From Capitella teleta (lineage: Eukaryota > Annelida > Polychaeta > Capitellidae), in NCBI GenBank assembly GCA_000328365.1, contig KB307198.1:1-64000 (forward strand): a stretch of 64,000 nt of DNA. The letters run 5' to 3'. Positions 41,991 through 62,459 of the stretch are shown one piece after another. The notes below the pieces were generated by a model, which ran no database searches, was not told the DNA's origin, and saw nothing but the letters and a program-made list of their open reading frames with translations. Position numbers and translations under genes: made by a program. Positions within the stretch are counted from its first letter, which is position 1. The number at the start of each line of letters is the position of its first letter.

Positions 41991-42318
41991 ATGTTTTATC
42001 ATTAAATCACTTTTAATGTATGCTTCACTTGATGTGTATCGTGGATGCATGGGCATTTTTATCACCTCCTTTCAAGGGATGGGGAACTAAATTTTAAGTG
42101 ATGTTCTATTGACTCATAGCACCAATTGATAGCATTCCGTGCCAAAAACACCATGCCTGGATGCAAGCGTAAGGAAATAATGCATTCCGAATATCGGGGT
42201 TAGCATTGCGCCTATGGGAGAATGGCTTCCATTGCGAAGTATAGGAGGCAAACGTCAGCTGATGGCTTGGTTTGGCTGATGGCTGATTGGTCCCGTTCCC
42301 CTCGTGAAGCTATCGATT

Positions 42319-42438
42319 TCAGCCAATCAGAGCAGAGCATCTTCGCCATAAAAGGACATCTTTGTTGTTTACGAAACGAAAGCGCATGCGTGGTGCACTC
42401 TGGCTGACCTTTTTACTGTTTCAGGATGAGAAACATGG
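42319..42438 (+). CDS. Candidate promoter and first exon of a secreted protein
   Basis: A CCAAT box (AGCCAATCAGAG, near 42318-42329) and a TATA-like ATAAAAG (about 42350) precede an ATG at 42386. The ATG opens MRGALWLTFLLFQDEKHG, a plausible signal peptide, and meets a donor (CATG|GTAGGT) at about 42438. I found no convincing second exon on the plus strand before COX5B; a short stretch at about 43102-43185 (EVTFEYVPPAEQQRGAADD) is one unsupported possibility. A cluster of CCAAT-like sequence could also belong to a transposon. Confidence 0.25.
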
Positions 42439-42439
42439 T

Positions 42440-44490
42440 AGGTGTCTTAGAAAATCGCTTGTTAAAATAAGAAAAATAGCGAAAAAAAAAATTTTCGCGC
42501 CTGACTGGTGGCAAAATGTTTATTCTATCTATTTCCGAAAAGAAAAGAAAAAAATATCCAAGGGTTTAGTCGCAGGACACGGTGATATGACGAGGCCCAT
42601 TGTAAAAGATGGGGAACTCGGTGTTTCATCACAGCTCCTGACGTCACGCCTAATTAGCATTATATCGCCCGCGAAATCGTTAGCGATGATATTCCTTGTG
42701 TGGGTCAGGCATAGGAATCATTTATGGTGCATCAAATAACGACTCAAAGTCCATTTTCAACGGCATTTTCTCCCTCCCTTTCAGTCTCTTCATCACCTCT
42801 CTTCCCTGTCGCCAGTAGAGCGGTATTGCTGCCCAGGTAGTGCCTCGATCCTCAAATTATGCTCTTCCTATCAGTTCTTCCCTGCCGTCAGTAGAGCGGG
42901 CACTATACTTATTCACCTGTGTATGAATGTTTACTGACTGACGGCTATATGTTATTATTGAAATTAATAAGTAGTTATTAAGACTGATTCATGTTTGGGT
43001 ATTTTAGCTATTTTTATTACTTTTGGGTTCTGTGGGATGTAAGAATAACGATGTCGATGCATATTATATTGATCGCATACATGCATGACCGCCCTTGAAT
43101 GTGTGATCAACCTGAAGTGACCTTTGAGTATGTGCCGCCAGCAGAGCAACAGAGAGGTGCCGCCGATGATGTGGACTCTACAGAGAATTACTAGTAATTT
43201 ATAGAGGCTGCATTACAACGGAGAACGTTATGATTACCATTAAGCGAGAGCCATAACGCACCGGAACTTCACAGAGACTACCGCCAAAAGCCAATCTCAG
43301 CGAGCCTATTTTCAGAGCTGTTCAATGCTCCATCTGTATTAATCCACATCATTGGGTGCCGCCAGTTTAGCGGCCACCGCTCTGGAGGCGGCGCTTCCGG
43401 TAAAATTCTGTCAGCGCTGATTTCCCACTAGAGAACGACTTAGTGACTGTCGATCTTTCACACCCAAAAAGCGAATGAATACACACTGGTTGTCCGTATG
43501 ACTAGTTTTTTTTTTGTTTTTTTTTATATATAATGATATGTTACAATATAGCCTGATCTTGCTACCAACATAGAAGGCTATCACATATTTCTATAACCAT
43601 AAAAAATTACGATTTGTAGGTTTCCGAGCCTATCACGTAATGATAAAATGGACGTAATGATTGTCATCATGCTGCGTTATGATCGACATTGAACTTGACA
43701 ACGACGTCGTTTTAAGCACAACAAAGGATTTGGGGGATTTTAGGTCAATAGTAAGACCGACCGTGTTGTAGCATCATCATAACGCTGCAATCATAAAGTA
43801 CTCTTTTCGCGCCACATGAATTTTTCGCTATATTCGTGATCACCAATGACCGCGAAAGTAAGATGCCCATGAAACCCTTTTCAATCCCAAGTGATTATTG
43901 GGATATTTCTGCATAACTGCCTTCATATAATTAACTATGCTTCCATTGATTTTCACAGATAAACAAAAATCAGCAAAATTGACACTTTAAATGGGAAACA
44001 TGGCTCTGAAAACCATTCCGTGAGATGGATATTATGGTCTCCATGACAACGCAATTGGTATACCTAGTGTTAAATATGCACTAAGTCATTGCTATGATGC
44101 AAAGAGCAACAACAGCACTCAAGTGACAAGCACGGATCTGTTCTTTATTCATTCACACAACATGGGATGAGACCATCAAATTGAAATTTGAAAAAGAGGA
44201 GCAGTAATTCTGACCAGGGATGTCATGGGTCGGCCATCTGCTTCCTTTTTATACACTGAATAACTTATTAAATGATAACCTGAGCGGAAATAAAGGCAGA
44301 GGAATTATAAGAGTCAAAAGAAAAAAGCCCAAGAACGGCGATACTTTCAAAGCATGGAGCTTTATGCATTAACTTCAGATAATGTGACACCATGAAATAT
44401 CAATCACTAAGCATAACCAGTTCCAATGCACAAAATAATAAAACAGCAAATGATTTCTACATGGAGACGTTGGTCCCCTTTGTTTAGATG
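42440..44490. other. Intergenic with motif-rich stretch
   Basis: No gene identified. Contains recurrent GCCGCCAGNAGAGC-type motifs at about 42811, 42884, 43133 and 43358, the first two inside an imperfect direct repeat with CTTCCCTG flanks. Poly-T/A runs lie near 43507-43530. Confidence 0.45.
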
Positions 44491-44493
44491 GTG

Positions 44494-44499
44494 TTTATT
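44494..44499 (-). terminator. Polyadenylation-type hexamer overlapping COX5B stop
   Basis: GAATAAAC on the minus strand: AATAAA shares bases with the TAA stop codon. If used, the 3' UTR would be only about 10-25 bases. Confidence 0.45.
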
Positions 44500-46196
44500 C
44501 AGTGTAGTATTTTGAGGTGTCGACTGGCACCAATTTGAACCAATGGCCGCACTCACAGCGCTTGGACTCGCCCTGGTGCAAGTACATCCAGTTCACCGTG
44601 AGGGAGTCTTCTTCACCTGGGAAAGCAAAACAAAATCAGTGAAATAACAAACCAAGTTGAAGTATGCTCACAGATGCAGCCCACTATCCTAGTTTCAATC
44701 GTACATGGAACCAAGTTGGGGTTGTCTCGTGAACTCTCTTTGATCTCAGAGATGTTCATCTCGTAAGGGTCAGTGTTTCCTTTGCTTCTGGTCAGCAACT
44801 CCCATCGTTCGGGGCCAACTGTGTGTCCGAGACCATCAGGCATGGAGCGATCCTTGGATGCTGAAACAGGCAGAAGTCATTGAATTTAGGAAACTAATTT
44901 ATTTCAGTGATAAGGGTCCATTTTGACATTGACCACTAATAAAGATTTCAAATTTCGTGAAACATTGCTAACACTCTTAAATATTGATATATACCGTATG
45001 CATCAGAGTAAGATTTGCGAATGGCATTTACTTCGCAGTTATGAGAGGGAAAACAGTGTTTGTTGACTTTAGTTAAAAATCACTTCCTGCTTGCAATAGG
45101 CGACATTCAAGAAAGGAAAAAAGTACTCATTGAAATGAGCTTCAGCCAAACAATCATTTGAACCAACAGGGAACAAAAGAGAAATGATTTTAGAAAGTGC
45201 TACAGTCAAAATAGCAATTAAGATCATGATCATTCTCCCATCTTAATACTATAATAGCCAGGCCCAGGGTTCAATTGAGGTTCAAAGGCATCAGAGGCAT
45301 GTTACTTTCAAGTTTTGTCTGGTATTAGCCAACTTAATAAAAGAAACATTTTATATATTCAGTATTGCTACGAATTGAGGGCAATAACTTCAATAAGCTG
45401 ATTAAGCTATTGACCTTCTTACTCAAGTTAGTGAATGGTCTGGTTAGGTTATTAGGTCACAACTGTAAGACCACAAAAGTAGTTATTCAAAGACTAAACT
45501 TGTGACATTGGCATAACTTAATATGAAGGTCAAGATGAATGGGGGCCCTGTCTCGGGAGCTCTGGATAAAATTCAAATTACAAGGCCCAACCTCTCCCAA
45601 TTCTAATTTCAATATCATGACTTTCACTCAACCAAAAACTAATATCTCAATCATCAATGAGTCTAAAGTAGAATACTGAGCGCTAGGATCAATAAGTGTC
45701 GATTTCAATAGGCAGAGACCCCATTTTCCAACGAATTTAAAATTCCGGTTGACACACTTCAGGCAATCGTGAATCGGTCACCAAAGGAACGTTCACTTAT
45801 TATCGCCCATGTCAATAGCGAAAGGAAGATGACCTTCACGTGACTCCTTTCATAATTACTCCAAAGAGCAGAAATACACAACACGGAACGTATGAAATAA
45901 AAGAAAAAGGTCCCCGAAGACATTCTACGTTGATTTTCATTCAATGGAAATAAGCATAAAATATTCAAGGGGACGAAAGTTCGAACCGAAAGAGTCACGT
46001 AGCGCACGTTGACTTTCCGGGCGAAATGAAAAGCACAATTTTGAGAGAAAATATCAACGAACGGGGATCAAGAAAGCCCACCTGATTTTCCCTTTAAAGG
46101 GTCGACTGGAGGCGCCTCAAAGCATGTCCTGGCGGATGAAATAAGGGCCGTTCGCCGGGCAACCTGACCAAGTCCTCTACACAGCAGAGACGCCAT
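44495..46196 (-). CDS. COX5B: Cytochrome c oxidase subunit 5B, mitochondrial
   Basis: Three exons, 46082-46196, 44672-44860 and 44495-44616, with consistent phases and a 141-residue product. Exon 1 is a mitochondrial presequence (MASLLCRGLGQVARRTALIS), rich in Arg and lacking acids. The mature part has the family core: GNTDPYEMN, REDPNLVP-like RDNPNLVPC, RIVGCICEED, WMYLHQGE and RCECGHWFKLVP. The cysteines of GCIC and RCEC would bind the zinc ion known in this subunit. It is a nuclear-encoded, matrix-facing subunit of respiratory complex IV. The start context AAAATGGCG resembles a YY1 site, common at promoters of such genes. The AATAAA polyadenylation hexamer overlaps the TAA stop. Intron 1 is about 1.2 kb, long for this window. 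Confidence 0.93.
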
Positions 46197-46282
46197 TTTC
46201 TGATCTCTTCGAAAGATGGTCTCGAAGTAATCTCACGCGAACCACGTCAACGCGACACCTGGCGGAGTGCGGCGGAACCATG

Positions 46283-46385
46283 ATTGAAATCATAACGCAT
46301 TCATGTATTACCGTACACAATGCAGTCATAACGCATTCATGGATTGTGCAAATAGAACCATAACGCATTTTATGCGCTATGATGA
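46283..46385. promoter_or_regulatory. Triple CATAACGCATTCATG motif upstream of COX5B
   Basis: Three copies (two exact, one CATAACGCATTTTATG) lie about 90-175 bases upstream of the COX5B start codon, spaced about 30-36 bases. Repetition and position suggest a promoter element. The factor is unknown. Confidence 0.45.
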
Positions 46386-48062
46386 GGAAAAGGTCATCCT
46401 ATTCCCGCCGCCCAGATCACGTTCACCTGCATACTCCCTGTCCTCATTTACCCTTCATGGCGATTGCGGAAGCACGTCTCAGACACTCTCAGCCAGGGGT
46501 TCAATTCAATGCACCTGCAGAAAATCATTCATAATTGAGGCAATTGGTGTGAACCTGCTACAACCTCAAAGTGTAAAATAGCTGAGACCTTCATGATCAC
46601 GCACTAATAGCTAGAGGCTTATAAACAATAAATAATATGCAAGCCGCCTTCACGTTTTGCATCAAGGGGCCAAGGTGGTGTTGCAAGGCTAAGGGAAGAA
46701 GGGGTATCTCACTCCAAACGGATAATGTTTCCTTGTCCTCAGTTGAGAAATCAGGAACGGGAATAAAATTAATGAAGAATATCTTTTCTCTGAACACAAT
46801 TTATTTAGTCTTGTCTTCACTGTTAGTATACACTTCAGTTCATGACCCGCCCCCAGTTTTACCTCCCCCCACTCCCCTACCCATCTTCCTTTGTGTCCGT
46901 GTGTACGAACAAATTAAAACACATGTGAGTATAATTTGCTTTCTGTTTCATTGCAGGACTAAATCACGATATAGATAAGATTATCTGAATGAACGTCTGA
47001 AAAGCTTGCAAAAAAATAATGTAAGCATGAAGGAATTTGACACTGAAAGCCTGGATGCATAATTTATCACAAATTCAACATAAATTTTAATACTTGAAGC
47101 ATAGAGGTTATTTGTTTAATAATAAACTTTCCCAACTGAAGAGCCACCAACTTCGAATATATTTGAAGAAAAAAAAAGAAAGATTTTTTGTTTGTTTTTA
47201 TGACATTTTTATTGAAGGAGACATAAATCTCACCACATATAAATCATGGCTGCACATAATAATTGAAATCCATGATAATAATATTTGGAAATATAAAATA
47301 AATTCACTCATCCATTCACTCATCAAGTTTCGCTCAAAATACAATGAAGGCATAGTGACTAAACAAGTGGAAAGATCACAAAAGAACGCTAATATTTTAT
47401 ACAATTTCGTTTCATACCGCCTTAAATAGAAAAGAAGAGGAGAAAAAATATACATATTTCAGTCATTGACAGTCAAGCACCAATCCAAACTACAGTGTAA
47501 TCTTTCACGCAGGGAAAATTTATAGAAAAGGCATTTCTGTTTTTGTAATGAGTGGTCCCAGGTTGAGAAGGAGAAATGTTCTGGTTGAGAGGGTGCATAA
47601 GAATATCTTGCTCAAGACATTGATTTAATTAACATACAGTACTTGTGGGAAAAATTATTTATAATTGGAATTTTTAAGATTTAAATAAAAAATTGATAAG
47701 ATGGCAGCAGCTATGGGAGGAAGGAAGACAGGAATTGACTATGGCAGAAATAAATTGCTTAATTTCATAAATATTCAGTTCAGAGGAAATATCAGTTCTC
47801 GAGAAATATAGATAAGATTTATTTTATATAATTTAAATAATAAAGAGGTAGAAAAATTCAGAGGTCAACAATCAATGTTGAAATTGTAAAAAAAAAGAAA
47901 GAAGAGGATTTCACTTTTTTTAGACTCCAGAGGCGTTTTCAAGGCCGAGAAGAATGAAGCTCAAGAAATTATAACATGTAAGTGAAGAGAGAAATAAATA
48001 TATATATTTTACGTTTGTTTACTTATTGATTGCTTGCTTTGCACAGAGAGAGCGAGAGGAAC
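46386..48062. other. Intergenic between COX5B and FAK; FAK 3' UTR side
   Basis: No gene recognised. AT-rich, with several minus-strand AATAAA-like hexamers (for example near 47818) that could end the FAK transcript. The 113-codon open stretch at 46637-46978 has no domain. Confidence 0.5.
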
Positions 48063-55986
<7,924 letters not shown>

Positions 55987-58360
55987 CTGCGAAATAAACA
56001 CATTGAAATCACACATTAAAGCATGCGAACGCAAATCAACCGACCGCCGCCATGGGAATAGCACTCTGTCACACAAGTACTCATAACTTAATAACGAGGC
56101 TCACACGACGAGGAGCGAAAAATAACAATCGAGGGGGAGGGGGGTGGGGTGATAAAAGGGCGGCAGAAGAAAAGCGGCGACGGAGGAGGCAGTAGGAGGG
56201 GGTGCGGTGACAACCCCCTCGCACTGGAGAACCAGCAAGAGCCCCTTTATTTACAACACTATGTGTCTGTTGTGGAGGACGCAACAGATGCTTGCGTAAT
56301 AAGACAAACATGAGTCAGAGCAAAGAACCAGAGTAAACGACGAATGCGGCTGCAACGAAAGCAGAAATCTCGGCACCCGAAAAATCGAGAAAATATAAAT
56401 GCCATCAGTCTGTGAATGACGATTTCTAACAGGTGAAAGCGGGCAGTGGGGCACAGGGACGAATCATTATGGCCTGCAAGCGGGGGTTGAAGTGGGCTTT
56501 GACGAAGAAAGAAAAAGAAGAAAAAAGACCTCTTTGGACTTGGGTCAAACTCAGTGAACAGATGGCGACGGCTATGAACGGCACGATGAAAATAGACCAT
56601 GATCAAGAGAGGAGAAAGGGGATGAAAGAGGCCTCAATCGAAAGGGTTCCTTCCCTTTTTATATGGCAAAATGAAAACACAAAGACGAAAAAACCCAGCA
56701 ATCATAAGCATACAATTGACCATCAATGGTCAAAGTAACAAGAACAACATCACCAACAATCACCAAAGAAGACTGAAGGATGATTGGGGTGGCTGCTGCA
56801 TGAGCGTAGATGTGATGGATGCGGGTGACAACGTCTCCTGCATACTGGCACATTGATCTCAGCACTCACCATAATGCCGCTCACATCCAATGATTGCAAT
56901 GTCGTTGATTCCCGCCCTGAGCCACATCTTGCAACTGATGGACTTCAAAACAATCGACGGTGCGATATGCGACAAGGGTCTCGAGAGACAAGCGACCTTC
57001 GACTGCAAATGCGGATGCTCTTCGGTTGCTGTTGCATGATGCTCCTCCGGTGTAACGGGCAGCAGCAGCAGCAGCCAGGTGTTCAACCCATATACAGCTG
57101 CCCATGGAGCAGAAAAATCGATATAACAACCGCATAAATTTAGTGTCGCCCCGCTTTTCATTATTATTATTATTTTATTTTATTTTTTATTTTTTTTTAT
57201 TTTTTGAAAATTATCATAATGGAGATGGAGAGGGGAAAAAACTTGTAATGGCACGGTTGAGTTCCGAAGTTCCGATGGTGACAGATTTTTTATTTCTTTT
57301 TTCTTTTTTCCTTTTTTTTTTTTGGTCTGCACCGTCGCTATGGTGATTGGCAATTACAGTTGTCGGTCGGCAAATCACGGCATTATGAATGACAGGACGC
57401 ATGAATGGCTGGCATCGGTCGTCATTCCGAGGAAGGATCGAGATTTAATATGAGAGGAGAGCATATTGTACTTCACATACTGATATACATGTGAACAGAT
57501 CTTGGCCTTGATGCACACAGCATGGCGTTATCTGTTCTTCGGAGCATTGAACCCAGCTAAGAGGTAAGATGGCAAGGAACACCGGAGAGGGATCTGAGGG
57601 TGGCATAAAAAAAAAAGAGGAGCACGTAGGCCAACGCCTAGAGGGAGGGGGGGTGTTGTTGCCTGAATGCTGCCTGCTGCTGTCTGGGTGTTCCAGGGAA
57701 AAGGGAATAAAGTTACAGCTATCTTCCGGGTAATGGCACTCAATCCATGTTTATGCATTACACACTCAGCCAGAACAGAGGAAAAATTAATCATGTCAGA
57801 GAAATGAGAAATTATAGTTGAAGGATAAATTTGCAATATTGACTTAGAGTGAATGTCTTAAATGATATGAATTCATGGCAATGTTTTATCGTTATATTAG
57901 TTATTTAATGCCCGGTCCGCTCTAAGCCTCAGCCTTAGAGTGTACGGTAATGGCTAAAAGATCGATTTTGTGTTACTTGGTGAGTGGATCTGTTTTACAA
58001 CCAGTTGCATGCATTGATCATTGGGATGAGGCATCGCAGCTGCCAACACAGGTGTCAGGCAAGGGAGGGGCGACGCGGACACGCACATTCACTTAACTCA
58101 GCAGCATTTCTACAACATTTTACTTTTTTTTTTTTTTTCTAGATGGGCTCAGCTATTTGGGCGAATAACAGAGCAAGAGTCATTTTGTCATCAATTATGA
58201 GCGTTTACGATGCATCTAGAGAGGCGGCAACCCCACGAGACGAAGCAGCCAATGATGAAGGGGGGGGGGGGGGGACGCAGCACGGAGCAGCTATATAAGC
58301 CGCATGCAGCATAAATGATGAGCAGTTTAGCCATAGAACAAGGCGACAATGTTGTGCCCC
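55987..58360. other. Upstream FAK region, no confident exon
   Basis: The frame of the first FAK exon stays open upstream to 56076, while an acceptor-like TTTCGCAG sits at 55987-55994, so both a start here and an upstream exon are possible. At 56875-57135 (minus) an open stretch runs to a GTGAGTG donor at about 56873; two frames are open and none is recognised. C/G-rich tracts lie near 56130-56225 and 57640-57655, and A/T runs near 57160-57320. Confidence 0.4.
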
Positions 58361-58410
58361 NNNNNNNNNNNNNNNNNNNNNNNNNNNNNNNNNNNNNNNN
58401 NNNNNNNNNN
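58361..58410. other. Assembly gap (50 N)
   Basis: Fifty unknown bases directly after a guanine run and before an AAAAAC repeat, a likely sequencing-difficult site. Confidence 0.99.
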
Positions 58411-60830
58411 AGAAAAAAAAAACAAAAAACAAAAAACAAAACAAGAAACCTCGAGTAGAAGAGCACTTTGATCATTTTATATTCCAAGGAAATGAGGAGG
58501 AAATGGAGAGATTGCAAAGGGAGGAGCAGGTATTATAACAGGGAAGGCGAACAAGGGGTGTATATACGCGTGCAAGGCAAAGAGGGGGTTCTGCGAAGAA
58601 TAACCTGGATGAAAACATCGCAAGTCACATCCCCCCCTCCCCTCCCCCCTCTCACGATGCTGAATAAAGCATTAAGGGCAACACGTGCGTGCATGATCAG
58701 TTGAAATCACCTGAAAGCCAGACATCGATGAAGGAATGAGGGTCACATGTAGGCAGAGTCACCACGCAGCTGCTTATCAATGATAACAAGTCACACAATT
58801 CGAAATAACTCCAGCACGCGATCAGCTCCACTTCAAGTTCAGGTAGCTACTGTATGGAAGTGTGTATCAATCCGATATCATATATCCAACGATCGAAGCG
58901 GAAGGGCGGTATCCTCACTGAGATGCTTCTTCCAGCCTCAGCAACAACAGAATGATTTTCCTGCTCACTTTGAAGTTAATAGGCGAGTAGCCCGTTAACG
59001 AACCACAAATAAACCCGGGTGATGACCCGTGCTAAACACGCGGCGGGAGAAAGAGGAGGTGGAGGAGGCGTGTTGTAAGCTAGGGCACTAGATCTCCCCT
59101 GCAGCCGAGGCACTAAGCGTCCGGCAGGAACGGCAATTTGGCGGGAATTTCTTATGCCGGGGCGATCGGGCGGAGATAGCATTGGCTCCGCGTCGTCTCG
59201 CGATTCGGACGCTGCTTGTCGGTAACTCTGTACGCGGAATTTCAACACAGCTTATCAGCCACCCGCGTATGCACTCAAAAGCCCCGACAACGAAGCGACG
59301 ACCAGCGGAGAGAAGAACGAAAGAAAAACTGACCTTTGACTGCGTTCAACAGTAAATCAATCGAACATTCAGCGATAGCACGGCAGACAGATCATCTTCC
59401 TCATACACTTTCAACACCGAATAATCAAGAAGAAGCGGATATTTCGCTCTCTCTTTCTCTCTCTGAGACGAGACATTCAGGATGCGAGTATCTCACGAGA
59501 GAAAGCGAGAGAATTCGAGAGGCAGGAACAGGATGCGTGTCGAATTCTCTCCTTTTAGATCCTTATGAAGTACATCTATATATTATTAGTATATTATAGA
59601 GAGAGCACTGGCACCAGTCATCGCCATACGGCAGACACACAACAGCGACCACACAACCACAGCACCCGGATCTCAATGCTTATATACACGACGCCACCAT
59701 AATAATATTATAAATCCCGCTCTAATGAATCGCACATTGACAGGAGGCAGAGCGGCACGAGGGAGAAAACCCACATGCGATATCGAGGGAAAAGGTCACT
59801 CCGTTATGCATGGCACCACCGAGTCACTTGGTCAGCAATGACCGGTCACCTATGCCTAATACATGAGGGCAATGGTACAATAGAAAAAGGTCGTATGCAC
59901 CAATTACAGATCGAACGAAGGGAGCGCTTACGTAATCAGAAGCGAAGGAGCTGCTCGGCCGTGAGCCTACAATTACAGCCAATCGCCATGCATAATGCAC
60001 GCCCCGACCGGCACAACCCACGAATACAACTCAACTGGCACTGTGCCAAGAACAATAAATCTCACTACACAGGCAGCGCCACTTGACAATAGCATGTATA
60101 TTCAAGGCAAATGGCGTTGATCTCATAACGCTGCAAGTTAGGGCGGCCACCCATGGTCCCATACCCGGCGACAGCGGTGATGTTTGCCGCTGGTCCAATA
60201 TACGGCGCTGCACGAGGACCACGTGCTCAAAATACAACATGGAGGAAAAGGGAAAAAAAAATGCCCAGGGTTCAACTGAGCGAACGATGAACCATGATCA
60301 TGTCATCGAATGACGCCCGGCTTTAATTGGCCGCGAGAGTTATGCTCTGATGGGAGAAAAATCGCAGCTAATTGGACGATGTGTTCCCATTAACAGTGTA
60401 ATGTTAGGGCGAATATTGATGGCGGAATTGCGTGAAAACGCTGCTTGAGTTGAGAGTATACAATCATATAGCGAAACACCGTGCCGATCGAGACGGCGTC
60501 TTCAATGGCGTATTCAACGCAGAAGAATCCTCTGCCAGCGAAAAAAAAAAAAAAAAAAAAAAAAAATCACTGGCCACGAGTGTAAACAAACAACGGAGAA
60601 GTCTAAACAATGCATCAATATTCCAGAGTTAATATTGATAAGGGCCCTGGTACATAATATGGTCACTATCGACAAGAATAGATCTGACCACAGCTTATAT
60701 CAATGACTGTTTGACTTGGCCGAGTTTGAACTTATAAATAGGAGATTAGATCATTCGATAAATTCGAAAAACAGAGAAATAGAAACAAGAACAACTAACG
60801 AAATACAAATACTCGAGAGAGTTTCACAAG
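58411..60830. other. Possible FAK 5' UTR and promoter region
   Basis: A minus-strand donor (TCAAAG|GTCAGT, about 59332) follows sequence without a long frame, like a UTR exon. A minus-strand acceptor-like CGTACAG precedes an open stretch at about 59225-58980 (AASESRDDAEPMLSPPDRPG). GC and CpG content rise at 59000-59300. CT-rich repeats lie at 59445-59465 and a 27-base A run at 60541-60567. Confidence 0.3.
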
Positions 60831-60869
60831 CAGCAAATTATTATTATTATACCACAATGCGATAGAACG

Positions 60870-61002
60870 AACCTCTTGAATAGTACACGGCACTGCAATG
60901 GACGCCGGTCGCCTCTTCTGCAGGGGACCGCGCCCTGGTCGGCGAGGCACCAGCGTGGAACAGGTCCTCCACAACCCTTTCTTCCAAGTCTCGACCTCCA
61001 TT
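60870..61002 (-). CDS. Isolated exon-like piece upstream of FAK
   Basis: Minus-strand acceptor CTACACTACAG at about 61003, then an open stretch NGGRDLEERVVEDLFHAG continuing ASPTRARSPAEEATG to a possible donor (AGAG|GTTCGT) near 60871. A second frame is also open. It could be an upstream FAK exon in a disordered N-terminal region, but its phase does not lead into the exon starting at 55986. Confidence 0.25.
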
Positions 61003-62415
61003 CTGTAGTGTAGAGAATCCCAGACACGGGGAAGAGAGGTTCAGCTCTTCCTTTTCTTCTTGCCCAGAAAATCTGTTTCCCAGATGGCCCGAATTACAGG
61101 AAGAATACCTCGAATCTAGCAGCGTCCAAGTTCGCGAGAAATGGCGAGAAATGGCGAGGCACAAAAAACAACAAAGACTAACAACGACCCGAGATTCACT
61201 CCTGACTCCAAAGAAACTAAAAACCAAAGTACTGTTTTATTTCAAACAATATTTCGCTGTCAGTAACACAAGGACAATGCGGCAAAGCAGTCGGTTATCT
61301 CGTAATCATCGCGTACCATGAGGGCACAATACTTCAGCTGCATTTTTTTCCTCTATTTTTATTACTGTGATTTTTTCCTCTGTTTTCATTTTTACAATCC
61401 TGCAGCTGCATTCATTCATGATCAACTTAATAATACCAATCATAATAATAATAAAGTCGTTTTCACTAACTTAATTTCCTTAGTTTAAAGTATACAATAA
61501 AGTATACGCTAGTATGTTAGTACATTTTACCAAAAGGGTTAAAAACTTGTGAAAAATAAACCGCAAAATGTTGATATTTGGTGAACCACAAGCGAGGGGG
61601 TGGGGGTATGGTCAATTTGGTTAATTGGACCACACGGAAGCTTTTATCAAGGGAATTCCCTGACCACCAATGCAGGCACCAGGATGCCGCATTGTTTACA
61701 CAAAACGCACTCGGCACTCGCTTTCTTGCGTCATCGAGAGAGAGCCTTCGGCGCCACAAATTCCAAACGATGATGCGCGAAGAATGACAAGTTGACAGCC
61801 AATCATTAATTACTGATAAGCTTAATTAAGAAATGTAACTCACTTTATATGTCACTCGGCACTTCAATGGGGCTTGTAATGTCAATATAATGATCATAAA
61901 TTATGTACACAACCTGTGGAATATATAATTTGTGTTCACATGCTATATATAGTGCCCATTGCTCACAGCCCAGTTTCAGAGACTGATAAGCTCTGTACGA
62001 AAGTGATAAAAATTTTTTGTTTAAATGTTCTCTAATCCATGGCAAAAATTCCAATGAAGACAAATTAGGTTATACATGTACGTGTGTTCAAGACAACCTG
62101 TGTGTACATAAAATTGGGGGTGAATTGCGTAACAAATTAATGAGAGAGCAAAACAATCCTGAATGACGTCGCAGCATACAAAGACTGAAGGCAGCGAAGA
62201 GAGATCTGTGGAATTCGCTTTCTAAGTAAATAGGCAAAACAGAGAGAGATCTCCGGGCTCATGTAAGCACACACACACACGCAGCCGTGTTTTACAATAT
62301 GCACAGAGACACAACCCTGGATAGCAGAACCATTGCACCGGACAATGAGCCTCAGGCGCAGTAGAATGACCAGCGAGGAGGCCAAGATTACGTAAGAACA
62401 ACGATCTAACTCACC

Positions 62416-62458
62416 CAGGGTGCCGATTTCCTGCGGTCTTCAATCCTTTCTTCGGACC
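62416..62458 (-). CDS. Short exon-like piece upstream of FAK
   Basis: Forty-odd bases between a good acceptor (CTTAATTACAG) and a good donor (GG|GTGAGT) on the minus strand, encoding GSEERIEDRRKSAPW. A further upstream piece ends at a donor (TTTTCAG|GTATCT) near 63579. These could be alternative 5' exons of FAK or belong to another transcript. Confidence 0.3.
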
Positions 62459-62459
62459 C

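Noticed and set aside
58191-58517. Open frame across the second N gap
   Set aside because: Same artefact, flanked by homopolymer runs.
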